Source: UBA10649 sp963749905 (GTDB lineage Bacteria; Actinomycetota; Actinomycetes; S36-B12). Taken from it: a DNA stretch of 64,000 nt. Within the stretch, counting starts at the first letter, position 1; every line of letters begins with the position of its first letter. Positions 34,364-42,992 of the stretch are shown here, piece by piece. The notes below the pieces were generated by a model. The model was not told where the DNA came from. It worked only from the letters and a program-made list of their open reading frames with translations, and made no database searches. The DNA is taken from positions 868,001 to 932,000 of the forward strand of contig CAVVOF010000004.1 in the NCBI GenBank assembly GCA_963749905.1. The letters are read 5' to 3'. The position numbers were made by a program, and so were the translations under genes.

Positions 34364-34700
34364 ATCGCTCCCGATCGTAAGGCGCGATGAGGGCGAGCGC
34401 GTCCTCCGCGCGGCCGAGGGCCCATCATCCGTGCGGATGACGTGGCGCCATCAGCCCGTGCCAAACCGTCAAGCATCAGCCGGAACTACACACGATCGAG
34501 GTGGGAATCAAGGTGGGGGTCCGCAGAGGTTGTACGTCCCTCGGGCCTTCGGTTGTCTCTACGGCTAGGTCTTTGAGCCACCCCAGTGGGACTACTCGTG
34601 CGGCCGCTCACGGTTCGGCGGTGATCACTTCCGCGGCCCCCAGCCTCGAAATCGCCTAGCGATTCCGGGGCATCTGCCCTTCAGCATGTCCAATTTGCCT

Positions 34701-34744
34701 GGAGCCGCCTCGGGGAATTGAACCCCGGACCTACGCATTACGAG
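34701..34744 (-). repeat. tRNA-Thr 3'-half, copy T5 including CCA
   Basis: Minus strand: CTCGTAA, TGCGT, AGGTC, CGGGG-TTCAATT-CCCCG, AGGCGGC, T, with CCA outside. Right of it the ~105-bp region resembles those at T1 and T3 and contains paired [AT]TCCGGGGCA-type repeats at 34829-34848, 85 bp away. On its left there is only one TTCCGGGGCAT (34663-34673) and no GTTGC dyad, unlike the other right-hand ends. The stretch 34364-34700 has no gene. Confidence 0.87.
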
Positions 34745-34859
34745 CCGTTCGCCGCCCCCCAGGGGTCACGCTCATACTCGTGCATACTGCGGCTTACCCC
34801 GGCGTAGTCGGCCATACCTAGGCCTTGTTCAGGGGCATATCCGGGGCAGTTCGAGGTGC

Positions 34860-35114
34860 TCACCGGTAGACCTCCCGACGAAGTCCGATCCGGACGACGT
34901 GGACCAGGAGGACAGCGTCAAAGACCTCGTAGACGATCCGGTAGTCGCCGACGCGAACCCGGTAGACGGAGCCCTCGCCCTGCATCGCGACGCAGTTCGG
35001 CGGCCGCGGGTTGTCGGCGAGGAGATCGAGCGCCGCGCGGATCCGCTGCTGCTCGCGACGCTGCAACGCCGAGAGTGCCCGAGCGGCTCGTCGCGCGAGC
35101 CTGACCTCGTACAT
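34860..35114 (-). CDS. RelE family toxin
   Basis: 84 residues from ATG 35114. Sequence MYEVRLARRAARALSALQRR, EQQRIRAALDLLADNPRPPN, QGEGSVYRVRVGDYRIVYEV, FDAVLLVHVVRIGLRREVYR is a textbook RelE mRNA interferase, with the basic R-V-R-V-G-D-Y-R-I-V-Y motif and terminal R-x-x-x-Y-R. Five bases separate it from the antitoxin stop. Not similar in detail to the RelE at 17824, so the pairs are independent acquisitions. Confidence 0.95.
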   Translation of the reverse strand: MYEVRLARRAARALSALQRREQQRIRAALDLLADNPRPPNCVAMQGEGSVYRVRVGDYRIVYEVFDAVLLVHVVRIGLRREVYR

Positions 35115-35119
35115 CGCGG

Positions 35120-35371
35120 TCACGTCAGGCCGAGGTCGGCCTTGACCTGCTCCCACGGGATGTAGTCATCCTCGTCTCGCGCCAGCGCCAGCTCGGCACG
35201 GTCGAGGGCGTCCTCCGCGTCGTCAAGGAGCTTCTCGAACACCGCCGGATCGACGACCACGGCGACCGCGCGACCCCGACGGGTCAGGTACACGGGCTCG
35301 CCCGTGCGCTGGGCGCTGTCGATCACCTCCGCCAGGTGCTCCCGGGCCTCGCTCACCGCCATCTCCGTCAT
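35120..35371 (-). CDS. Phd/YefM family antitoxin
   Basis: 83 residues from ATG 35371 (a TTG at 35386 could add MYDSY). N-terminal fold MTEMAVSEAREHLAEVIDSA, then GEPVYLTRRGRAVAVVVDPA; the acidic C-terminal tail DDAEDALDRAELALARDEDD wraps the toxin. Its start codon touches a perfect TGTACGA/TCGTACA dyad, the likely autoregulatory operator. Antitoxin gene first. Confidence 0.95.
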   Translation of the reverse strand: MTEMAVSEAREHLAEVIDSAQRTGEPVYLTRRGRAVAVVVDPAVFEKLLDDAEDALDRAELALARDEDDYIPWEQVKADLGLT

Positions 35372-35385
35372 GTACGAATCGTACA
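35371..35385. promoter_or_regulatory. Antitoxin operator TGTACGA-A-TCGTACA
   Basis: Perfect 7-bp arms around one central base, ending at the ATG of the Phd/YefM-type gene. YefM-type antitoxins bind palindromes with TGTACA cores next to their own start (established for YefM-YoeB), and this site follows the same rule. Confidence 0.7.
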
Positions 35386-35434
35386 ACAGGGATCTGGTCA
35401 GCGTCTCCGTGTCGGGGGGGCCAGATGAGCCCCG

Positions 35435-35875
35435 TCAGGTGCTCCGCGATTCGGGGCTGCCTGCGCCGGTGCGTGCCGGCAGCAGCATCAGCGCGACGGC
35501 GACGATGGTCAGCAGCACGAACACCGCGGCGAGCGCCACCAGTGCTGCGGGCACCTCGGGGGTGACGAAGGCAGGCAGCGCCAGGATCGCCGAGATGATG
35601 AGGGCCGCGGCAGCGGTCCGGATGGCGGCGCGACTCTTGCGAGCCCAGCCGATGCCGACGGTGACTAGGGTGATGACTCCCAGTACGGCCCCGAGGGCGA
35701 GTACTGCCAAGGGTGGTCCGACCTCGCCGTCGGGTGTGGGCTGCAGGATCGAGACGACGTTCCCCAGCCCCAGCAGGATCGCGAGCACGAAGCCGATCTT
35801 GTTCAGGGTGCTGAACCGCACGGTTGCTCCCTTCTCGACTGTGGATGTGGTGGTGGTTCCTCGTGTTTCGGCCAT
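35435..35875 (-). CDS. Four-helix membrane protein
   Basis: 146 residues from ATG 35875 with AAGGAGAG four bases upstream. After a polar N-terminus (MAETRGTTTTSTVEKGATVR) there are four hydrophobic helices at about 22-42, 52-75, 82-103 and 108-132. No family recognised. Divergent from the two-component system at 36034, which may regulate it. Confidence 0.75.
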   Translation of the reverse strand: MAETRGTTTTSTVEKGATVRFSTLNKIGFVLAILLGLGNVVSILQPTPDGEVGPPLAVLALGAVLGVITLVTVGIGWARKSRAAIRTAAAALIISAILALPAFVTPEVPAALVALAAVFVLLTIVAVALMLLPARTGAGSPESRST

Positions 35876-36033
35876 GATGCTCTCCTTCGACGGTTGGCGT
35901 GGCACTGCAAGGGTCGCCTCCCCGGCCATCGCGAGGGAAGGATGTCTATTCCCCAATCAGGGGTTTGGATTCCCGATGGTGTGGGAGGAAGTTCCCGGCC
36001 AGGAGTCCCGTGTCGTGGTGCAGGATGCCAGCC

Positions 36034-36711
36034 ATGGAGGAGCGCGATCTATCCCTGCCGATTCGGGTGGTGATCGTCGATGACCACCCCGTGGTCCGTC
36101 GCGGCCTCCGGGCCCTGCTCGAGACCCTCGAGAACGTTGATGTGGTGGGGGAGGCCACGGACGGATCGCTCGCCGTGCGCGAGGTTCAGATCACGCGGCC
36201 CGACGTCGCCCTGATGGACGTGCAGATGCCGGTGATGGACGGCATCGAAGCCACTCGACGCATCCGCGAGTCCTGCCCTGAGGTGGCCGTCTTGATCCTG
36301 ACGATGCTGGACGACGACGCCACTGTCTTCACCGCTATGCAAGCCGGGGCCCGCGGCTATCTGCTCAAGGGCGCTGACCAGGACGAGATTGCACGGGGCT
36401 TGCGCGCTGTGGTGGCCGGGGAGGTCATCTTCGGACCGGGCGTGGCCGCACAGGTGCTCCGCTTTTTCTCCGCACCGCCACCGACGAGTGGCGTTGGTGG
36501 CCTCTCCTTCCCGGAGTTGACGGAGCGGGAGCTCTCCATCCTCGACCAGTTGGCCGCGGGCCACCGCACTTCAGTTATCGCAGCGACCCTGCACCTGTCG
36601 CCCAAGACGGTGAGCAACCACTTGACGTCCATCTTCGCCAAACTTCAGGTCGCCAGCCGAGCCGAGGCCATCGTCGTGGCCCGGGAGCGTGGACTCGGAG
36701 GCGGATCGTGA
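36034..36711 (+). CDS. NarL/LuxR-family response regulator
   Basis: 225 residues from ATG 36034 (ATG 36025 also in frame). Receiver: PIRVVIVDDHPVVRRGLRAL, phospho-Asp in DVALMDVQMPVMDG, Thr in LILTMLDDDATV, Lys in GYLLKGADQDE. HTH: ELTERELSILDQLAAGHRTS, AATLHLSPKTVSNHLTSIFA. Overlaps the downstream kinase gene by GTGA. Different from the regulator at 32556 and paired with a larger kinase. Confidence 0.95.
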   Translation: MEERDLSLPIRVVIVDDHPVVRRGLRALLETLENVDVVGEATDGSLAVREVQITRPDVALMDVQMPVMDGIEATRRIRESCPEVAVLILTMLDDDATVFTAMQAGARGYLLKGADQDEIARGLRAVVAGEVIFGPGVAAQVLRFFSAPPPTSGVGGLSFPELTERELSILDQLAAGHRTSVIAATLHLSPKTVSNHLTSIFAKLQVASRAEAIVVARERGLGGGS

Positions 36712-38492
36712 GCGGTTGGCTGGTCGCATCGTGCACGCTCCTTGCCGCGAGCTGCGTCGGTGCCGGCGCTCTCATGCTTCACCAGCGCGTGGCACGCACC
36801 ACAGGGGTTCTGCTCGTGGGTACGGGGCTCGGCGTCCTGATTGGCGCCTGGATGCTCGCAGCTGATGCGACTCGAGGGGAGGCACGCGTCGCGTGCGTCA
36901 TCGCCGGCATGGTCCTGTTCCCCGCGTCGCTCTGGGCCTATCCGCTGCCGAGGTGGCGGCATCCGGTCGACTTCTGTCTCGCTGTGCTCCTCATGTCTCC
37001 CGGACTCATCGCGACCCTCGATGCACTGGACCGAGAGTTGACGCCCGATGGGTCCACCCGCACCGACATCACGGCGGTCCTCGGGGGCGTTGCGGTGCTC
37101 GCCCTGGTGGCGCAGTCCGCGTGGCGGCTGGAGACCGCAGGACCGGCCGAGCGCAGCCCGCTCGTCTGGTCAAGCCTGGCCTTGGCCTGCTGCGCTCTTG
37201 TTGGCGGAACGCTGCTGTTCCTCGACTACCAGGATGGAGCTCGATCCCTGGTCGTCACTCTCGCAGGGCTTTCCCTCGTACCGTTCGCGATGGCCGTGGG
37301 CGTCCTTCGGCCGCAGATCATCGACGTCCGCGGCCTGGTGGTCAGAGCTGCGGTCTTCATCGTGCTGGCCGTGGCCTATGTGGCGATGTTCGTCGGCATC
37401 CTGTCCGTCGCCGAGGCACGCGGAGCGGCCGACTTGTCGCCCGCAGCAACGGCGCTCCTCGGCTTCATCCTCGGGATCGCCCTGCGACCCGCGTCCACCC
37501 TCCTCAATTCGGTGATGGACCAGATGCTGTTCGGAGACCGGCCCGATCCGCTCGGGGCGGCCAGCCGTGCCGTGGGCCGAATCGGCGACGACCCGCTGGA
37601 CGCACTGGAGTCGATTCGCGACGGCCTCGCGCTGCCGTACCTGGCGTTGAAACGCGAGGGGCAACTGCTGGTCGAATCAGGAGCTCCAGTCAGCCACATG
37701 CGTACGCTCCATCTCACGTCACCAAGCGACCAAGGTTCGGACATAGTGGTCGGACTCAGGCCCGGTGACCTCCGCCTCTCCGCCGGGGACACTCGCGCGC
37801 TCCTCGTAGTCGCCCCGCTGGTGTTGCAGCTGGTCCGAGCGCAGCGACTCACCGCGGAAGTCCAAGCATCCAGAAGCCAGGCGATCGCGACGGTCGCGGA
37901 CGAGCGTCGCCGCCTGCGCCGCGACCTCCATGACGGGCTGGGACCGACCCTCACGGGGATCGCCTTCGCCACGGATGCCGCTCGCAACGTCGCGCACAGC
38001 GATCCCGACGCCGTCGATGCGCTCTTGGTCGGCATCCGCCACGACACGACGGACGCCATCGCCCAGATCCGCACCCTCGTCTACGGGATGAGACCACCAG
38101 CGCTCGACGAGTTAGGACTCCTCACCGCCATACGTCAACAAGCAGCGGCCATCCGGCGGCATGACGGAACCCCGCTGCCAGTGCGCTTCGACGAACCCGA
38201 AGCGCTGCCATCGCTCCCGGCTGCCATCGAGGTCGCCGCGTACCGCATCGTCATTGAGGCCCTCACCAATGTGGCGCGACACACCGCAAGCGGCACAGCC
38301 GTCGTCAGAATCACCCTGCCGTCGTCGCACACCCTCGTAGTGGACGTGACCGACGACGCTGTGACGCTGCCCGCTTGGACCCCTGGCGTCGGCATTGCAT
38401 CGATGCAGGAGCGCGCGGCTGAACTCGGCGGCACGCTCAGCTGGGGTCCCACCGATGAAGGCGGACGGGTCACCGCAGCCCTCCCATTGTGA
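36708..38492 (+). CDS. Sensor histidine kinase (HisKA_3), 594 residues
   Basis: GTG start at 36708 inside the regulator stop. Eight or so membrane helices in residues 1-260, an intracellular GAF-like region (~280-385), then the phospho-acceptor in ERRRLRRDLHDGLGPTLTGI, and an HATPase_c with N-box AYRIVIEALTNVARHT. The G1 box is abnormal: VTDDAVTLPA stands where V-x-D-[DN]-G-x-G is expected, although the G2 part VGIASMQERAAELGG is present. ATP binding may be altered. Cotranscribed with its regulator. Confidence 0.92.
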   Translation: MSGWLVASCTLLAASCVGAGALMLHQRVARTTGVLLVGTGLGVLIGAWMLAADATRGEARVACVIAGMVLFPASLWAYPLPRWRHPVDFCLAVLLMSPGLIATLDALDRELTPDGSTRTDITAVLGGVAVLALVAQSAWRLETAGPAERSPLVWSSLALACCALVGGTLLFLDYQDGARSLVVTLAGLSLVPFAMAVGVLRPQIIDVRGLVVRAAVFIVLAVAYVAMFVGILSVAEARGAADLSPAATALLGFILGIALRPASTLLNSVMDQMLFGDRPDPLGAASRAVGRIGDDPLDALESIRDGLALPYLALKREGQLLVESGAPVSHMRTLHLTSPSDQGSDIVVGLRPGDLRLSAGDTRALLVVAPLVLQLVRAQRLTAEVQASRSQAIATVADERRRLRRDLHDGLGPTLTGIAFATDAARNVAHSDPDAVDALLVGIRHDTTDAIAQIRTLVYGMRPPALDELGLLTAIRQQAAAIRRHDGTPLPVRFDEPEALPSLPAAIEVAAYRIVIEALTNVARHTASGTAVVRITLPSSHTLVVDVTDDAVTLPAWTPGVGIASMQERAAELGGTLSWGPTDEGGRVTAALPL

Positions 38493-38587
38493 TCAGTACA
38501 CATTGAGTGAAGCGCCACAGGTTCGATGCCGCGCCCAATCGGGGCAGGAGCACCCTTGCGGCCACGCAGCCTCCGGCAATCACGTCA

Positions 38588-38620
38588 GCTCGACCTACGC
38601 ATTCCGTGCGTAGGTCGAGC
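38588..38620. repeat. Palindrome carrying part of the att core, left of T6
   Basis: GCTCGACCTACGCA-TTCCG-TGCGTAGGTCGAGC, perfect 14-bp arms. It includes ACCTACGCATT from the tRNA core. Matches the structure at 24576-24608. It lies 13 bp before the paired TTCCGGGGCAT repeats. Confidence 0.9.
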
Positions 38621-38741
38621 GAAATGCCGTTCAGGCCGGGGCATTTCCGGGGCATTTGGGGATGGGAACCGGACGAATCGGACCCCTTCACGAGGGTCCT
38701 GAATCGCCGTAACCTGTTGCAGCACAACGGATTTCGACCGA

Positions 38742-38784
38742 GAGCCGCCTCGGGGACTTGAACCCCGGACCTACGCATTACGAG
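38742..38784 (-). repeat. tRNA-Thr 3'-half, copy T6
   Basis: Core with T-arm CGGGG-TTCAAGT-CCCCG. Left: palindrome 38588-38620, paired repeats 38634-38656, dyad GTTGCAGCACAAC (38716-38728, one mismatch). Right: ~150 bp similar to those right of T4, with GATAGGGCG/GAAAGGGCG at 38879-38899. No 5' half of tRNA. Confidence 0.86.
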
Positions 38785-39034
38785 ACTGCGCGGACGCATG
38801 GATTCGCCCCTGGGACTTGTTGCCTATCAACGACTTTCGTGACACCAAGCGACACTGAGACGCACTGAGAAGCAGGACGATAGGGCGATGGAAAGGGCGG
38901 AACTCCATGCGGTGATTCATCCCGCCTTCTCTTTAGACCTAAGCACCACCCGTGCGCTGATGAAGCAGCATGCTTTCGCCGCAAGGACGGCCCGCAGTCG
39001 GACCAGCGTCGAGCTGGACTCGTCCGGGTACCGG

Positions 39035-40343
39035 CTACTTCTTGGTGAAGAAGTTGTCGATGAGGCCGGCGTCGAAGGTGCCTGCCGCCGTGGTGATGGT
39101 CTTGGGGTCAGGTCCGGTCGTGGAGGTGCAGAACTCGTCCCGTGTGGTGATGGGGGTGCCGTCTACGGCGGTCACCGTGTCGCCGAGCTTGAGTCCGGCT
39201 GTTGTCGGCCGGGCCGCCGACGGCGAGGCCGCCGACGATGGCCTTGGTGCCATCCCACCCGATGCGGCTCCCGTGACTGGGAGGGGCGCGATTGTGCCGT
39301 CGGCGGAGACGGGATCGAGGTAGATCGTCTTGTTCGGGTAGTCGAAGGTGACGACGAACTGGCTCAGGAACGCGTTGCCGATGTTGCCCAGCTCCCTGGA
39401 CGATGTCAGCCGCACCCACGGGGTAGTCGATCTTCTTGCCGCCCAGATCGATCGTGGTCGTCACGAAGGGGATGTCCAGGGGGATGCTGCCCGCGGCGCC
39501 CTCGACAAGCGACTTCACGACCGGTGCGTCCTTCGGCACGGTGACACCCACGGACTCGAGCTGCTGCGGTGCGGTGATGATCCCCCCGTCGGAGCCGGTG
39601 TCGACGAGGAAGATCAGCCCGTCGTTCCCGATCCCGAACGCGATGTTCGGGCTTCCGTCGGGGGTGTCTCCGGGTGTCCGGAACGGCACCGGGATGGCGC
39701 CGGTCACGTGATCGATGCCGTCGGTCGTTGCCGTGACCGTCACCGTCTTGGCCTGGTAGTCGATCTGCCAGACGGCGTCCTTCATCACGTTGGACCCGAC
39801 CAGGCCGTACTCGGTGAGGCACGACAGGGGGTTCGCCTTGTCCACCCACGGGGTGATGGCGGCGACCGTGGACACGCTCAGGTCCCCTAGCGTCACCGTG
39901 TCGACACCGACCACGTCCGACGTGATCGTGCCACCCGCCGCCTCGCCCTGCTGCTGCCCGACTACAGGGAAGCCGAACGTCGTGACCAGGTCAGCGGAGA
40001 CATTGAGCGGGGCACCGGTGTCCAGCATCATCGGGAACGTCTCCGCCGTGCCGAAACCGGTCTCGACGATCGGATGGTTGTCGACGTACGTGAACGGGAT
40101 CGTTACGGGCAGCGTCGACGGGTCGATGACGCCGAGCTCCCCAGCGCCACCGCTCCCGCTCGCACTCGCCGACGGGGCCGCGCTGGCCTTCGCCGCCGCC
40201 GAGGAGGCCGCTGTCGAAGGGGTGCTGCTGGGCGATGAACTTCCCGTAGAAGTCGAACTGCACGCCGTGAGGAGCAGTGCCGCGCTGCCCAGGCCGGCGA
40301 TCAGCGTCGTGAGGCGGGTGGACCGGAGGCGGTGGGTCGTCAT
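39035..40343 (-). pseudogene. Lipoprotein aspartic protease with PDZ domain, frameshifted
   Basis: Start ATG 40343 with GGGAGAAG upstream. Lipoprotein signal GSAALLLTACSS, Ser/Ala linker, then a clan AA protease with two D-T-G motifs (ETFPMMLDTGAPLNVSADLV and NDGLIFLVDTGSDGGIITAP). At ~39402 the frame shifts to LGNIGNAFLSQFVVTFDYPN. The C-terminal PDZ domain is split: GTKAIVGGLAVGGPADNS lies in the first frame and AGLKLGDTVTAVDGTPITT in the second, requiring further shifts near 39265 and 39195. At least three indels, so a decaying gene or a poorly sequenced stretch. Intact length would be ~435 residues. Confidence 0.8.
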
Positions 40344-40487
40344 GTGCTTCTCCCAGCGGATAGTTGAATCCTCAAGGTAGGGCGAGGGTGCGGTATCCGC
40401 CATTTCGAGTAACGGTTACACGGAACCTGCGCCCCTGCGGCAGCCGGAGCTACCCCACCGGCGAGAATCAGCCCGAGGAGGTCTCGC

Positions 40488-42036
40488 ATGCATCACGACG
40501 GGTCGAGCGACGGCCAGCTTCCCGTTGCTGTTGCGATCAGTGCGGCCGAGGCGACCGACGCGCTGGGGCGGGTTCTGGCGAGCAGGTCCTTCTCCCGTCG
40601 ACCTCGCTCGCGGGACTTCCTCGCGTACGTCGTGACCGAGTCCCTCGCCGGTCGCGCCGACAGCATCAAGGAGCGCACGGTCGCCCGTCGGGCGCTCAAG
40701 CGGTCCGAGACTTTCGACGGGCGAGCCGACGCGATTGTCCGCGTCCAGGCAACGCGGGTCCGCGCGGCCCTCGCCGCCTACTACGACTCGGAGGGCGCCG
40801 ACGACCCCGTGCACATCATGCTTCCGTTGGGCTCCTACAGCCCCATGTTCGACCGACCCGCTGAGCCGGATGGCGCGGTGCCGGGTCACCACTCATCGCT
40901 GGGACCCGGCGTCGTGGTCATCACCTTCACCGATGCCGACACCCCTGAGTTGACGTCTGCCAGGGCAATCGCGCTCACGGAGTCCCTGGTTCACTCGCTG
41001 TCGCGATTCCCCGGGCTCCGCGTCCTGGGTCCTGTCGATCGCCCGCCTGGACGTGGCGACATCAGCCGACGACGCCTGGGTGACCGCCTGGACGTGACCT
41101 ACGTGCTCGAGGGGACAGTCGTTACCTCGGGGTCGACCGTGCGAGTGACGGTCCGCATCTCGGATGCCGTAGCCGGTGACATCGTGTGGACGGAGGTCTT
41201 CGACCGAGACACGTGACGCCTTCACCGGCTTCGGAGGACACGACGACGTCGTGCGCCACGTGGCCGGACTGGTCGGCGACTACAGCGGCGCCATCCAGCG
41301 CGACGCTCTCACCCGGGACGTCACCACCCGCAACCCGGCCGTCTACTCCGCCATGAAGCAGTTCTATGCGGCACTGGAGACGAACACACCCGGCTCAGCC
41401 CGCGAGGTTCGCGCGAGCCTGGAGGAGGCGCTCGTGCTCGAGCCGCGCAACCCCCTCCTGCTCGCGATGCTGGCGTCCGTCGCCGCGTACCTCGCCGGTG
41501 ACGGAGATCCCGCGGACAGCGCAGCGAACTGGGAGCAAGCGCGTCAGTACGCGAAGGAGGCACTGGGCATCGACCCACAGAGTGCGCACGCGACGCTGGT
41601 GCTCGGCCGGGCATCCCGGGAAACCGACGGACCCGAGGCCGCTAAGCGCCTGCTTCGCCGCGCGATCGAGCTTGCGCCCGCCAACCCCTCGATCCTGTAT
41701 GCCGCAGGAACTGGCCTCACCGAGGTCGACGAATGGGACGAGGGAATTGCCTTCGTTCGCGAGTCCGCCCGCCTCAACCCGGACCACCCGACGTACCGGT
41801 ACATGTACCTGGCGATCGACTCCATGATGAGCGGCGACTACGCAGCCGCGCTGGTCGAGTCCACCATCTTCGACCGTCGATTCGAGTTCTGGGGACCCCT
41901 ACTGCACGGTCTGGCACTCGACGGCCTGGGGCACACCGATGAAGCGGGGAAGGAGATCGCTGCGGCCCGAGAACTGGAACCCGACCTCGACCTTGCCGTC
42001 GCGGGCACCACCGATCTTCCTGATCAGTGTCCGTGA
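40488..42036 (+). pseudogene. FlgO/TolB-N-like and TPR protein, one frameshift
   Basis: Start ATG 40488 with GAGGAGGT upstream. Residues ~20-125 are the N-terminal module known from adenylate-cyclase-like and CadC-like TPR proteins (RSRDFLAYVVTESLAGRADS, IVRVQATRVRAALAAYYDSE, VHIMLPLGSYSPMF). Next a FlgO/TolB-N-like domain (LDVTYVLEGTVVTSGSTVRV). At ~41210 the frame must shift by one base (TRDAFTGFGG continues), then several TPR repeats to 42036. Restored protein ~516 residues, cytoplasmic, probably a signalling or scaffold protein. Confidence 0.78.
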
Positions 42037-42155
42037 CTTCCTCTTGACCCGCTTGCGCTCGATCGGGACCGCGGACGAAGACGACCACCCGACGACGCCA
42101 TTGCGGTAGGGGCAAGGAGGGACCGGCCGACGGCACTAGCGGCGGAGGCGGCAAG

Positions 42156-42686
42156 TCACTCCGACGTTCGGGCGTCTTCCTCAGCCTCGTCTTGCAGGTG
42201 CTCGTCGGACATCATCATCAGCTCGAGCAGCGCCTTCACGTCGAGGGTGCCGAGGCGCTTGGACTCGAGTTCGAGCGTGGCATCGTGCTCGGTGTCGACA
42301 AGGGTGATGTTGAGCGTGACGAGGGTCTGCTGAAGCTCGACGTGCAGCGTGCGACGCTCGAACTTGATCATCGGCTGGAGCGTGTCCCAGCCGCCGAAAT
42401 CACTCTGCTTGTCTCGACCCAGGACGTAGACCATGGTGGGCGAGATGGCCAGCACGAAGGACTGCGGGAGTTCCTTGAGGTTGGAAAAGATCTTGCCTCC
42501 CGCGTACGCGCCCACCATGGCCGACATCCCTTGGAAGTCGCTGCCGTAGCCAATAGCGCTCCCGGCGGCGATACCGACGGCCTGCGCCTTGGTGACACCG
42601 CGGGGGTAGGTGAGCGCGACGTCGAGGATCTCGTCGTCGGGGATCAGCGCTTGGACGGCTGCGCGGGCCTTGTCTTCGCGGGACAT
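42156..42686 (-). CDS. Hypothetical protein
   Basis: 176 residues from ATG 42686 (MSREDKARAAVQALIPDDEI). A glycine-rich short hydrophobic segment (AVGIAAGSAIGYGSDFQGMS) is followed by beta-strand-rich sequence (SFVLAISPTMVYVLGRDKQS, ERRTLHVELQQTLVTLNITL) suggestive of a PH-like barrel, and an acidic tail. Similar small proteins occur in actinomycetes without known function. It converges on the FlgO/TPR gene. Confidence 0.65.
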   Translation of the reverse strand: MSREDKARAAVQALIPDDEILDVALTYPRGVTKAQAVGIAAGSAIGYGSDFQGMSAMVGAYAGGKIFSNLKELPQSFVLAISPTMVYVLGRDKQSDFGGWDTLQPMIKFERRTLHVELQQTLVTLNITLVDTEHDATLELESKRLGTLDVKALLELMMMSDEHLQDEAEEDARTSE

Positions 42687-42992
42687 GCTTGCTCCAGGGT
42701 CGAGAACACGTGCAGGGCAGCCCATGCTAAGACTTGCGGCCTCGGAGACGTAGCAGCGCGGCCCTGTGCGGACCACCGCCCTCTTCGAGTCTTGGGTACC
42801 GATCCGGATGCGGCGTTGTGTGACAGCACGGCACCGAGAAGCGTCAACCAACTAGGAGCACCAGATCAGTCCGCCCGTTCAGACCCGAAAGGGCGAGGAA
42901 AGGGCGAGGACGGAACAAAGGAGACTAATCGGACGGACGTGAGTGACACCAGAAACAGGCCAAATACGTTGCAGCGCAACGACTTTCACGTA

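Larger units (their letters stand above)
24730..34744. mobile_element. Islet I4 (T4 to T5), possibly composite
   Basis: 9.9-kb segment between T4 and T5, the largest of the array. The left end has the GAAAGGGCG-type arm (24884-24904), the right end lacks that arm and has only one TTCCGGGGCAT (34663-34673), so the segment may be a composite or have lost an end. Cargo: DUF433/DUF5615 pair, hydrolase and ArsR-type regulator, a truncated IS6-type transposase, GNAT protein, ABC transporter and a two-component system. Confidence 0.45.
34701..38784. mobile_element. Islet I5 (T5 to T6), integrase-less integrated segment
   Basis: 4.1-kb segment between T5 and T6, with paired TTCCGGGGCAT-type repeats 85 bp inside T5 (34829-34848) and 86 bp inside T6 (38634-38656). 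Cargo: RelE/Phd-type pair whose toxin stop is 12 bp from the left repeat, a small membrane protein, and a two-component system. No recombinase. Confidence 0.68.
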
